A stretch of DNA of 64,000 bases from positions 5,303,989-5,367,988 of the forward strand of contig CM042085.1 in NCBI GenBank assembly GCA_023512835.1, in the 5' to 3' direction. Shown here piece after piece: positions 34,001 to 46,648 of this stretch; positions within the stretch are counted from its first letter, which is position 1; each line of letters opens with the position of its first letter. Source of the stretch: Taxillus chinensis. Lineage: Eukaryota; Streptophyta; Magnoliopsida; Santalales; Loranthaceae. The notes under the pieces were generated by a model. That model saw only the letters and a list, made by a program, of their open reading frames with translations. It was not told where the DNA came from and made no database searches. Position numbers and translations under genes: made by a program.

Positions 34001-37000
34001 GAAGAGAGATTTTTCTGAAGTATAGAAGAAAGTGTCCCCCAAAAAATTCATTTTATTATCTTGCTAAACTTTGGTCCAATAACGCAAAATTAACCTACAA
34101 CAAGGTCTCAGCATATATTCTGAAATAAAATATTTATAGAATCAGAAAATAAAACATGCTATGGAGCCAAAAAAATAAAAATAAAAAGGCTTGATCCCAA
34201 GGCAGACTTTGGAGGTCAACTGCGAAGAAACCCAAACCAAAAGTCTATTTAAATCCTTCTATGCTACTCAGTTTTATCTTGCCTAGTCTTACCACACATC
34301 AATCACAGCATACACATCCCAGATACACTCATTTTATGCTTTTATTATCTCTGCATATTGCCCAAAATTGTTCTGACAAGTATCTAAGAAAAGGTATCCC
34401 CTCAATAGATAGTCTTGGCATTAACTCAAACTAGTATTAGTATCAGAACACTTTCTCATCATTTACTCATTCATTATTTGCTGCAGTCTCATAGTATGAC
34501 CCATGAGCTTAATCCCTCATAAACTTGGAATGGTTTTTTATATATAATGGTACTAAGAATTGCTTTACAGTCATTGGACATACCCTAGATTGAATTTCTG
34601 TAAGAAATAAAATCAGAAAAAAATATTCAGCAGAATTCAGCGTTGACAAAGCTAATTTCAATGCATTATAAGGATTAAAAAAAGATCATTAGGAAGCTTC
34701 AATTACTTATAATGTTATACCGAATGAAACGATAACATATACAGGCATGTACTATGTGTCCTTGGGGCTGAGTCATGAAGGCCTATGACAAAGCTGATGT
34801 GAAATAGAAGTACACCTCTTTCTGAAGCTGAAGAAAATGTTTAGACTTCTGGGCGAGCTGAATTCTCAATGCATGAAGCTCATGTTGCATGTCCATAACC
34901 TGAAATGCTCAATTCACCCGTAATCAACAAATAACTACTTTTCAGAAGATCTAAACAAGAGGAGCATATCTGAAAATAAGAAAATTATGTATAAATTCTT
35001 TCAGTTATTTTTAAATTGTCAATTTAAGACTGAAAAGGAAAACAGAAATCATTAAAATTTTACAACTTCATCACTCTGAACATAAATATTCTCCAATTAT
35101 AATAAACAGCTCCACCATAATCATCTAATGTCACTCTTTGAAGTACTATTGCTTATAATTTCATTTTTGTAGTCAGTATTCATGTATGATGGAACTCTTG
35201 TTATATCTCCTATCTGGCAATCCTTTCTCTACTCAACCAGCCTAGAAAGCAGTTTTCCCAACACTCAACAGTGATTTTAAGCTACTAAAACACCCAATAC
35301 ACATTAAAATAGCATATCACTGTTTTTGGCTTAAAACAACGTTTTAAGAAGTGCCTCTTTTAGTTAGTCAAACACCAAGTTGGTGCTTATTTCTTAAATC
35401 AATAAGAAACTTACTTAAGGCAATCCAAAACATCCTCTTATTCTATTGCTCATTTTATGTAGCCAGTTTTTCATCATACTGAAATAATTAACAAACAATG
35501 AAAATAAACAGATGGATTTAGCACTAATATTTATATCATTGTTCATAAATTGTGTCAGTTTTCCTTTCTATCTATTTCAAGGGAAAAAATTATTTCCAAA
35601 CTTCTAAATGAAATGGAGAAGGTATTCATAGAAAATTATGCACAATAAAGAACCAGGGGAAAGGAATTATTAAAAATGATAAGTGAAGAAATGTTGGGAA
35701 ACAGATATGCATGTCTAGCGTACCCTGCTTGGCTCATGAAGCATTTTGATCCTTCTAGCCTCTTGGACCTCCTTCATTAATTCTTCCAAGTCCTGAAAAT
35801 CTCAAAAGATAGATAATTATGGAAATTTTCCATAGTGAAAAAAATTTACAAGACATTAATAATTCAAATCCCAGATTGATCCCAGACTTCTCTAGACACA
35901 CCTATAAAATATAAATGACCAATACTAAGCCAAAATATTGGCATTGTAGGACATAAAAAAAATTCATACAATAATTGAAAATGTGGCACTGTAGTTTTTC
36001 TCTCCAAAATATAAATAAGGAAATTTTTAGGCCAGAAGATACATGTAAAGGAAAGGAAAGAAGAAGGTAATAGCAAGTTTGGACATACATTGTATCCCCC
36101 ACAGATGTAAGCAGACTTTCAACAATCATATTTCTAAAATGAGTTGGCTTCTTGCAATAATCTTCAAGCAAAGCCCGAATGCCCCAATGCTTACTATAAC
36201 AAGTGCCTTATTTGTTTATATATTTATTTTTGTGCACAAACCTGCTTCCCTGAAGCTCGAGATATCTGTTCATGTTCCTGCAGGGCCTCTTCCACTCTCT
36301 GGACAGCTGCTCTTGCATTCTCAATTTCTATTCGAGCAACAGACCTCTCTTCATCAACCAGTTTCTTTGCATCTTCTGATGCCTAGAAATGGAGTAGAAA
36401 CAAATTGATAAAAATCAGATCATAGGACCACATATGCATGAGCCAGCACACTAATATCTCAAAAGTCAATCCATTTTTAAGACAAACCAACCAGTGGGGG
36501 GAGGGGAGTTTTTTTTTATTAGATATAAGCTGTCCCATTTGGCAAATAATTTGAAATTGATATGAGTACATGCGCTATCTACATACTAATGGCATGTTTG
36601 GTAGGGGAGAATGGAATAGAAGATTCCTGTCTCCATTCCAATTCCTTTGTTTCATAAGTTAAATTCATGGGAACGAATGATTCTCATTGGAATGGGATTC
36701 TCATGAAAACCTATTTTTCTAATTCCCCCAATATACAGGAGGCTCAACTCATTTCTATGGGTAGGAGAATCAAATTCCAACGTTGTCCTTCTCCTTGCCA
36801 TCCACGACGTTGTCCCTCTGCTGCTGTCCTCCACCATCACAACTCCAAGCACAAGCCGTTGCCACATATCTTGTCATGTTCTTCTATTGCTGCTTTAGGA
36901 ACAAAGCTTCTGTCGCTGCACTAGCCCAAGGCCACCATCACCACTCTAGCCTGAGCCCACTGTCACTGATCTAATCCAAGGACACTGTCACCAAACCAAT

Positions 37001-39723
37001 TGGAGGATGCCATCGCCACTCCAACAATGAAGCCTCTGTCGCTGTTCCAGCAACGCTGCTACCATCATCACCGATCTAGCTCAAGACCTACATCACCACT
37101 CTAGCTACCTTCATTGAGTTGTCTTGAAAGCATTGACCAAAGAACGAGATATGGATCTAGGAAGGTTGAAGGTTTGTATAGATTTGTTTAAATTTATTTT
37201 AAAAAAATAAAAATTCTTTAATAGGAAAGATATCTTAGTAATTGCCAAAAATTATGCATTGCATTCCCTTTTATACAGAACATAACAAAAAAAATGTTAA
37301 AATTTAATTCTCATTCAAGCACTAATGACAAGGTATGGCCAAAGCATTGCTCAACAACATTTGTTGCATGTCCCTGGAGAGGTAGAAGACACTAAACCTT
37401 GATGAACTTATGGTTAAGGTGATGAATATCGCATGTTGTCCATTTTATGTCACGTCACCATCCCACAAATTGTTCCCGTGGAGTCACACACAGAGAAAGT
37501 CCAACCCTTTTCTTTCTATATGAACTTCAAACACCAACTTATATCTTTAAAGTGGAGATTGGAACCCAACATACAAAATAAACAACCCTTTCATGTGCAA
37601 GCAGACCAACAAATAAGCAACATGAAAGCCAATTCACGGATCCCTTGTGTTTGGCTGTATACAACAAACAGTTGACTCTACTGGACAAGACACACAAGTT
37701 CAGTTAGCACTCATTTATAAAATCTAAGTCTATGTGGTCATTTAAGATAAAATAACTCCATAAATCAAGTACACAGATATATTGAGGGCTTGTCCAACAG
37801 GATTGCAGCTGCCCAAAAGGAAAAAAGTGAGTAACCTGCTTAAGAAACTTTGCTAGCTTTTTCACTTCTGCCTTTTCTTGAAGTAGTTCGCCTTCCCTAT
37901 GGGTTAACTGAACTGCCAATGATTCCACCTGGTGAAAATGAAAATGATATAAGGTCAAGAGGATTAGTAAAGACAATGAAGTTGATTAAAGAGTTAGAAT
38001 AAATTTTAGCAGAGAAATATGTATGAATATTACACCCTCTATCCCAAAATTAATGTTTGAATATTACATGTCCACTTTCCATGATGCACACAGATTAAGA
38101 TTAAGAAAAAAAAAACCCAACATACCCCACCTTATTTCTCTAACTTATTCTTTTCATATTCTCTCTCACAGATTATTCTTTTCTTGTAATAAATGTGTTT
38201 ATTAATAAATAAATTCAAGTGGTCGTTATATATATATATCCATATGAATGTTTTTCCAATCTAAAAATCTATCCAACCTGAAAAAAATGAGGGCTCTTAC
38301 TAATGAAAAAAAAAGATCATCTATTTATGAAACTTTGACGAGGAAAATCCAAAATGGACAGCTAATGAATGGTTCAGTAGCGGGACTGACGGCTTCAATA
38401 TTTTTTTGTGATGAGAGCTGTTAAACAAATTTGGGAACAATAAAAAATGTAAGAGAAGATGGTTTCTATGCATGGGTGTTCAGGGAAGAAGGAGAGATCA
38501 AAGAGAGAATAAATGGTCCAATTAATTTCATCCTTCACATCTGAGAATTACAAACCAAATTGAGGAAGGGCAATATTAGACGAAATATATGCAATGCCAG
38601 CAGTGTAAAATAAGAATTTGAACAATTATTTTGGGATAGCCCAAAACGAAAATGTGGACTACACATAAAAATTGTTAAAGTGCATTGCTTAGGCCCAAGG
38701 CACATATAGAATCTAGTATATATATAATGATAAGTGAAAAAGATTATATAAAACCACACAATAATACTGACCATAGCAATAGCTTCCTCCACATCATCCT
38801 TGCTTCTACCAGCTACACTGCCCTTTAAGGTCTCTAGTGCATCTCTCAGCTTCTTTAAAAGAACATGTTTTTCCAGAGAAGCTACCTCTCTAAGTGTGGC
38901 CTGAATTTAGCAAAAAGCGACCCTATAATTTGACTATAAATATCCTTCAATTCAATCAGAAATTGATATAGCGATACTTGGATTTATTTTTTCAGAACAT
39001 TTTGAGAAAAAAAAAGCGAGGGAATAAAAAATTAGCCATATCTCTCATTTCTGGAATATAGACGATAATTACAACAATTTTTTTAAAAGCTCCAATTAAG
39101 CTAATATTAAGATCTAATCCACCGGGCAAAGATTATCTTTCTTGGCTTTTACTCCTCTGACTGCTTGAAATATTTGGATCCCAAAAGGCAAAAGAGAAAA
39201 AAAAAAAAAAAAAAACAGTGCAACCAAATACCAATATTTGGTTAAGATTTTCTATGTGTGGAAACCCAAACATGAAGCCTAAAACTGGAATTAGTAGAAG
39301 ACGATGTGTTATTGAACTTGTCAGATTACTCAACCCACCAATGAAGTGAGCACTTTTGACAAAATCAGACAAGTCAAAGTCATTACATGTTGCGGTGGCA
39401 AACAATGCAAGGAAAAAAGGTAACCAAACCTCATCGGATAGTTTGACAGCTGCTGCTAATCCCTTCTCAAACTTACTGGCAAGGTCACGAACCGAAAGAC
39501 GTTTCTCCTGCTCCAGAAGCTGTGCAGTCTCCTTTGCTATAACCTCCTTCATTGACAAGGTTTTCAAATCCTCCTTCACCTCCACAACCTGGTTATGGGC
39601 TCCTAGCTTATAGTTCGGAAAGCGACTGGAAGCAAAGATCACATCGATGGCAACAGGATGTTGGGATTTAGCCTCCTTTTGCATGGTATTGGTACCATCA
39701 AATTCGTGGCTCACCCTCGTCAT
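31040..39723 (-). CDS. SCAB1: Stomatal closure-related actin-binding protein
   Basis: Twelve exons: 39723-39430, 38900-38772, 37928-37836, 36382-36242, 35792-35724, 34899-34816, 33459-33279, 33049-32933, 32707-32649, 32305-32171, 31374-31225 and 31084-31040. All have GT-AG borders and the total is 498 residues (Arabidopsis SCAB1 is about the same size). The N-terminal part (MTRVSHEFDGTNTMQKEA..., DVIFASSRFPNYKLGA) holds the family's actin-binding region. A coiled coil runs from about 75 to 275 (KETAQLLEQEKRLSVRDLA, EKHVLLKKLRDALE, KAEVKKLAKFLKQ). The C-terminal Ig-PH fold runs from about 280 to 498 (YELEGSEALGSCL, SIQWYRVSSEGD, YAPEPFDVGRILQ, HVGRMRMKLCKGKSAIAKEY, ending LAGPDDRTPLGI). SCAB proteins bind, bundle and stabilise actin filaments and, in Arabidopsis, help stomatal closure. 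The last exon codes for only 14 residues. I see no break. Confidence 0.95.
31565..31767. repeat. Tandem duplication, ~94-bp units, period 109, in SCAB1 intron 10-11 region
   Basis: Units at about 31565-31658 and 31674-31767 both contain CCTAGAAGCATACTCCCTTG, ACTAGAAAATAGGATA and CATTCACAACAGACCAACAC. They differ by a handful of substitutions. The spacer itself repeats part of the unit. It lies in the intron between exons 11 and 10. Confidence 0.92.
36588..37320. mobile_element. Putative non-autonomous DNA element in SCAB1 intron 3
   Basis: The left edge reads ATGGCATGTTTGGTAGGGGA followed by GAATGGAATAG, a head common to plant MITE-like elements. The interior has a CCACCATCACCACTC-type low-order repeat rich in C and A (about 36780-37110), unlike the AT-rich intron around it. 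A complementary right end is not clear (an ATTGCATTCCCTTTTAT stretch near 37258 may be part of it). Boundaries are approximate. Confidence 0.35.
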
Positions 39724-42000
39724 TGTAACCGATCAAGCTCACAGTACCGTGTTTAAAACAACCCCATGAGACAATGGCCTATATATAACCTGGAGCCCAA
39801 AATCAGGGTCTGTCAGTGCATGCATATCGCTACCAGGTGCCGTTACTCATATTAAGTAATTAAACACGGCCAGCATGTTTTCTTTCAGGATCTCAAAAGT
39901 CAAACGCAGAAACTGGAAAATCCAAAAAATTACTCATATTCAGACAATGACTGGCAAGCCCAAACTCAACAAAGTGTGAAAGATCATCAAGTTAAGTAAT
40001 TTAATTTCCAAATTACAAAGTAGCGAGCACATTTTCTATCATGTTCTCGAATCAAAAACAGTGACTGGAATTTTGTTTCACAAAAAATTACAAAAAAAAA
40101 AAAAAGAAGAAGTGGTAATCCCAACAAATAAAAATAATAAATCCAGTGACCATCAAACCCCAGACAGAGTTCAGAGAGTTTTAGGTCAGGTGAACAACAA
40201 CGTAACGTCAGCAGAGCATAAGCAATCTAAGTGAAACAAAACCTCGGAAGATTTAATGTTGCGTAAACTTACGGATCGTCCAAATCGGCAATGATACGAT
40301 TTGGGGCAGAGATTCCTAGATCAGATGCAACGAACGACTTGACTATGGTCTGTTCTCACACACACACAAAACACACAAACACACAAACACACAAGACGAG
40401 GTTGTTTTTATGTTTTTTTTTTTTGTTTGGATGATAAGTTGAACCGAGAGAGGAGGGATTAAAGATTGATATAATAATTTTAAAATAAAATAAAATAAAA
40501 AATGGTGGTGATGATGTTTGCTTTCTGAAAAGCGGAATGCTTCTTCACTGCACCTAATCAAGCTTCCAACTCAAGACTTATTAATTAACGGTCCGGGGAC
40601 CCCCCCCCCGCAAAGGACACGCTTTTTTTTCGTTGGGGTGAAATGTCTATTTTGCCCGTTTGCATGGTCCCACCGGACAGCTCTACCTACTCCGCCTTGA
40701 TGCCGGACAGATTGGTTTGAGGAATCGCTGCCGACCGCCGGCCCACGCAGCGTTGGGAATGATTATTATTATTATTATTAAAATAAGTTTGATAAATTTA
40801 AAAGTATTTATAAATGATATAAATTTATTTAGTTTTATGGTTTTTTAAAATAATTATATTTTTTAGAAAATTAAAAATGTATTAAAAAAAAAGAAATATT
40901 TTTTATGAAAACCTGAAAATATTTTTTAAAAAAAATTAAATTTTTTATTTTATTTGAATATTGTGATCGCGGTGTGCGTGGGCTGTCAAACGTCCATGCA
41001 AATTTGTATTCAAAAATCGAAGTTGCAAAATTGATGGTCGAACTGGCACCAACTCCTAAAACGAAACTACTTTCCAACATTTTTCATAACCATATCAACA
41101 TTTTAGGGAAAATATATGTGCAAATCGTAGGTGTTGTGACAGTTGTACCTATATGTTTATTAGGTTTTTCTATAATATATTATAATTGATGGGCCGCCCT
41201 ACATTTATTATTGATTTTTCATTTTCATACGTTGTCATTGGTAATATGTTATGTACAAGCTGTCATCCATAATATTTTTATTTGATATTATTATGTACAA
41301 TGGTGTTGTGATATCTTTACCGTTGAACGCCTCCTATCTCTCCCACGGTCAGATTATCTCACATCTCTCCTATGCCTCGAGTAAACATCGATCATCTTTC
41401 CTACGGTCAGATTTACGGATTTTTGAATTCCATTAAATATAATTTCTGATAAAAATTTTAAATGATCATTAATTTTACACACAGTAATCTAATTTAAATC
41501 TATTTTTTTATTTATAAATATGAACAAGAACTCCAAGAAATTTATTGCTCTCAAATTTCAAAAAAAATGCAACACCGATTTACAAATTCACAGAGTCCCT
41601 CCCTCCCCCCTCCTCCACGCAACACCCGTTTTACAAATATCATTTTTTATTTTAATTATAGTAAGCATTGTGAGCTATACCGTCAATTATAAAAATTAAA
41701 TATAAATAAAATATGTCTCTAGTAATTAGTTATATCGTTGATCACAATAACAATAAATTAAGTAAATTTGCATTTATCCCACGATCCTTTTAACAATCTT
41801 AAGATAAACCTTAAAATACCCTTGCAAACAACCTCCGCTTCACGCGTCTCTCTCTCCAACCAGATCCGCTGCGTCGCCACCCTCCCCGCCGTTGAGGCTC
41901 GACATGGACGAGATGCTGTGGCGATGGCCACGCACCCACCCTATCATGGGCCCAATCATTGGCTCATTTCTTAGGCACTTGTAAGTGTAGCTAGACCATA
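39724..42000. other. SCAB1 upstream region and intergenic DNA
   Basis: Just upstream of SCAB1 a minus-strand CCGTAAGTTTAC (GT at 40272) would be a good donor for a 5' UTR intron, and a CA-rich microsatellite (about 40354-40395) lies just beyond it. Further left are a C run (40601-40609), an ATT microsatellite (about 40762-40780) and AT-rich DNA. A GC-rich patch at 41840-41960 has no frame I can support. I see no gene. Confidence 0.5.
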
Positions 42001-42004
42001 TATA

Positions 42005-42440
42005 AAATGGCTAAGATTCAAGCAGATCAAACTGACAAAATAGATATCACGAAAAAACAGATCAAAAAAAAGATCAAACCAGTAAACTAGCAGACAAACT
42101 GCTATTCCTATAGCCAGATGAAACTTTACCATAGCAGACTAAAAATGAATACAATAAGCAGAAATGACATACGCAGAGTTGAAGATGACCACAAACAAAC
42201 CAATTCAAAGCAGATCACAGATGACCTAAACAAAGCAGATCGTGGCCAGTTCATAAAAACAAAGCATACACAAACAGACCAATACCAAGAACAAAACGTA
42301 CAGACCAAAATGACAAAAACAAAAGAAAATCGAGGAGAAAAAAACAAGCAGATCAAAAAACAAAAACAGACCAATAAAAATAATAAAAAAACAGACCATG
42401 GCGAAAGGATCATGCAGAACAGGTTCAAACCACAGAACTG
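42005..42440. repeat. A-rich, degenerate CAGATCAAA-type repeat zone
   Basis: The plus strand is strongly A-rich and T-poor, with the words CAGATCAAA, CAGACCAA and AACAAAGCAGATC recurring at irregular spacing. The 107-residue open frame here is a by-product of that composition. Similar A-rich CAGA-type sequence resumes on the far side of the homopolymer block at 43400-43570, so the two parts probably belong to one element. Confidence 0.6.
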
Positions 42441-42462
42441 AACATGTCTATATCAGGCCAGT

Positions 42463-43355
<893 letters not shown>

Positions 43356-43549
43356 ACCCTCCCACTATAGCCTAAAACATAAGGTGGCTAGAAGTTACAC
43401 ATGCTAGATGGATTTATGTGGTAACCAGAGGCGAACTAATCAGGAATCCAAAACGCCACGCAAACGGATCAGACAGAAACATAGGCAAAACCATAAAAGG
43501 GGAAACTTAAACAAATCAGCACATACACACGACAAAAGCCATAAATACC

Positions 43550-43790
43550 AGTGTTAAAGAAACAAACAAGCAGACGTCGTGAGCCGCCTTTCTGCAACCT
43601 TTGCGGATCAAACCACTTTTCTTCAGACTCCTTAAGCAGCGACAGTAGCCTCAATACTGAGCAGCCGGTAAGGACAGTCGATGTATCCAAATCTTCAACT
43701 TCCTTCACTCCGGTCATCACGAGAAAAGGATATGATGGGTTTCCTCGGCAGCTGATGGTAATCGCTGATTGGAAATGAAAAATTAGTTGG
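43550..43790 (-). pseudogene. Exon-like fragment of unknown protein
   Basis: The minus strand encodes about 60 residues of protein-like sequence: NPSYPFLVMTGVKEVEDLD, then TSTVLTGCSVLRLLSLLKES and EEKWFDPQRLQKGGSRR. Base composition is higher in GC than the surroundings. The frame runs on into obvious non-coding sequence on both sides (a TA repeat upstream at 43877-43901), so it would be an internal exon or a captured fragment. I do not recognise the family. Confidence 0.3.
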
Positions 43791-43794
43791 ATAA

Positions 43795-45460
43795 TTTTCC
43801 GGTGGCCATACTGAGGGAAGGCCGTCGGGTCAGCACTCGTTTTGGTATAAAAAAGAAGAAGAAGAAGAAGGATGATATATATATATATATATATATATAT
43901 AGTAAAGACAGTGTCCATGGCAGTGTTAGAGCGATCAGGGGATGAACGATTCTGGTTTCATGGATTTTTAGGGATTGATGGAGAGATGGGGCTTTTTGTG
44001 TGCAACAGATGGATGGATTCAGAGTTTTAGGTTTGTGGCTCTTCTTTTTTTTTTTTTTTGCCCGCCCCCGATTGAGGAGGAAGGAGATGGTGGGGAAAAA
44101 ATGAGAAGAAGAGGAAATAGAAATGCAATATTGACTGTTGCAAACAGAATTATTTTAATTCTGTAATGTTTATGTAATTACCGTTTAAAACACCGATTTG
44201 TTTATGTAATGGCTGTTTAATTGACGGAACTGGTACTTGATTTGGACATGAGTGTGTTGTTTGGCATGTTACTTTGGTTTGATGTATGACATGTTTATAT
44301 AAACTTGCATGAGAATGTATAAAATTATTTTGATGTATGATTATGGTAGGTTGAGTCTATTATTAATATGTTATGCACGCGTGGTAGTTATTTAATTAAA
44401 ATAAAATAACATTTGTACTTTTTTAAATTTTAACTTTCACTCCGCAAAGGAATATTTTACAGCATATTTATATTATTTTTATTTTATTAATTATTTTCAC
44501 TTATTTTTCTCAATATTCCACTGAAGTTGTGAGAGAAAAAAACCAAAAAAAAAACAGAAAGAAATGCTTTACTTGTTTCTTTAGCCTGTCTTACAACAAA
44601 TCTCAAATCATTCAAGCTAGCGTCTATCCAAGCTAGCGTTCATTGTCTAATCATCCAAGGGTAATCGTTTAGATTCAAATTATCGGCTCTAATCCAAATC
44701 AAACTTTTGTTATGCAATCATTCAGTTGTGGTGTCTATGTCCAGTTGATAGTTTCTAATGGTCCTAACCCAGCCATTAGAGGTGGTTGTGTGTGAGTTTT
44801 TCATTTTTTTTCCTAGCAAACTTGAGGTGTGAGGAATGATGTGCATAACGTAATAGCATAGCAACAATGCTATATCATATTTGACACAACACTATGGATT
44901 ACGCTAAAGTTTAACATAATAACAAAAGAAGATAGCGCATTGTTAGAGCTTCATTTTATATATTTCACGCTATATATGATATTTTAGCGTATTGATAGGA
45001 GTTGGTTTTAGTTTTAAAAGTTTAGAGACCAATGAGATTAAAAAAACTAGTAATTTGAAAAATATATTTTTAATTAGGAAAGTCTTTTAGAACTTACCTT
45101 TAAAAAGTTTATAAATCGCTTATAACTTTTAACATACAAAATTTATTTTTTTATAAGTAGAAAAGAATGTATAAATAATAAAATGTTTATAAATTGTATG
45201 CCGTGAAATGATCATATATATTTAAAGTTTAAAGATATAATATTGAAATAAAAACTAATTTACAAGTAATAATTATCCTCGTATGCATAAATTATAAGTA
45301 GTTTATTAAATAGTAAGAAAAGTTTTAACTTATAAACAATTTTGAATAAACTCCGGTGTCATAATCAACTATTCAAATCCATTAATGTGGAATTCTTTAA
45401 AGGAAAGGGGCTAAATTGTGGAGAAAATAAAATATTTTTAAAAAAACCCCGTAATACGGG
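43795..45460. other. Intergenic, AT-rich, upstream of cyclin B
   Basis: It holds a GAA run and a TA microsatellite (43852-43901), a T run (44046-44059) and a short tandem AAGCTAGCGT motif near 44616-44640. The rest is AT-rich. Nothing coding is seen. Confidence 0.55.
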
Positions 45461-45463
45461 CCC

Positions 45464-45474
45464 TCCAACGGCTA
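45464..45474 (+). promoter_or_regulatory. MSA element (mitosis-specific activator), perfect match
   Basis: TCCAACGGCTA fits the consensus YCYAACGGYYA at all 11 positions. MSA elements are bound by three-repeat MYB (MYB3R) factors and drive G2/M transcription of B-type cyclins and other mitotic genes. It lies 391 bp upstream of the cyclin ATG. Confidence 0.85.
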
Positions 45475-45523
45475 TACCCTAATGGGTGGCCGCTTTCCCA
45501 AAAAAGCAGTAATCTCGCACATA

Positions 45524-45534
45524 TAGCCGTTGAA
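45524..45534 (-). promoter_or_regulatory. MSA element, reverse orientation
   Basis: On the minus strand TTCAACGGCTA matches the MSA consensus at 10 of 11 positions (second base T instead of C). It is 60 bp from the first element and in the opposite orientation. Confidence 0.75.
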
Positions 45535-45571
45535 TGGCTTCGGATCCGACGGTGAGCCTTTAAAAGAAATT

Positions 45572-45582
45572 AGACCGTTGGG
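45572..45582 (-). promoter_or_regulatory. MSA element, reverse orientation, near the core promoter
   Basis: On the minus strand CCCAACGGTCT matches 10 of 11 consensus positions (last base T instead of A). It sits just downstream of a TTTAAAA TATA-like stretch at 45560-45565 and shortly before the likely transcript start. A weaker fourth AACGG core (GCCAACGGTGG) lies at 45750-45760 in the leader. Confidence 0.7.
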
Positions 45583-45854
45583 ACCTCCCCACCAACCTTT
45601 AAAAAAAAAAAAAAAAACAGAGAGACGACGCGAAGCCAAATTTTCCAAGAAGAAGAAGAAGAAGAACCAAAATCGAGGGTGAGAGTTAGAAAGAACTGGT
45701 TTTGAATTTGTTGAGGACGGTGGCGACCGCAGACGAGGAAGGAGAGACGGCCAACGGTGGTGGTCTCCAGTTTTTTCTGTCGTCGCTGTTTTCGACCATC
45801 GGAGGCGTTGTTTTCGGCCACCCCCAGGAGGAAGAAGAACAAGAAGAATCCCAG

Positions 45855-46604
45855 ATGGACGGGAGAGCTGCTGTTCCGAGACATAACAGAGGTAAGATCG
45901 ATCTCATTAATTTTAAGGTTCATATTTGGTCAGAGAACAGTCTCTGTTTTCATTCCCGTTTTCTTTCATTTCTTTGGGGGGCTAGTATTTTCTTTTATTC
46001 GTCCAATGAAGACATAATCAATAGATTTTGCCCACGGAGTGTCCCTCGCCTCCTTTTTCTCCAATTTCACGGCTAATGGTGATTTTCTTGATTAAATCGG
46101 GTATATGAGTTTTTTATTTAAGGGAAATTGATAATGGTATTTATAAAATTTCAAGTTTTCTCTCAGATTTCTGGGGGTGTGTGTGGCATAGGATTTTCAT
46201 ATATTGATGTCGTCTTCTTAGTTGTGAGTGATGCGCATTATTATCTCATAATCTGATGTCGTCCTATTGTTGATGACTTTATGTTGAACTATTCTTGGGG
46301 GCCGGTGGGTGTTTGGTGAGTTCATAAGCAAAAGAAATTAAAAAAAACCGTGTTTATATAACAAAAATAAGGTCCCCAAAACTGGGCATTCATTACATAT
46401 CACTTGAAGCTGTTGTCATGTACGATATCTCAATTGAATCCATTTGTTCGTGGTATGTTCATCGGTGGAAGATAATAAACCGGGGAATGCAGTAGCTGCA
46501 CAAGGAAGGAATCGCACCAGAGTCCTCAGAGACATTGGCAATCTCACAATTGCCCCACCCGTGGAAGCCCGGAAGCTTCCAACTCAGACCAATCGCCCTC
46601 TCAA

Positions 46605-46648
<44 letters not shown>

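Noticed and set aside
45702..45854. In-frame extension upstream of the cyclin ATG (51 codons)
   Set aside because: It has no ATG (it begins at TTG), is leader-like, and plant B1 cyclins start close to this ATG.
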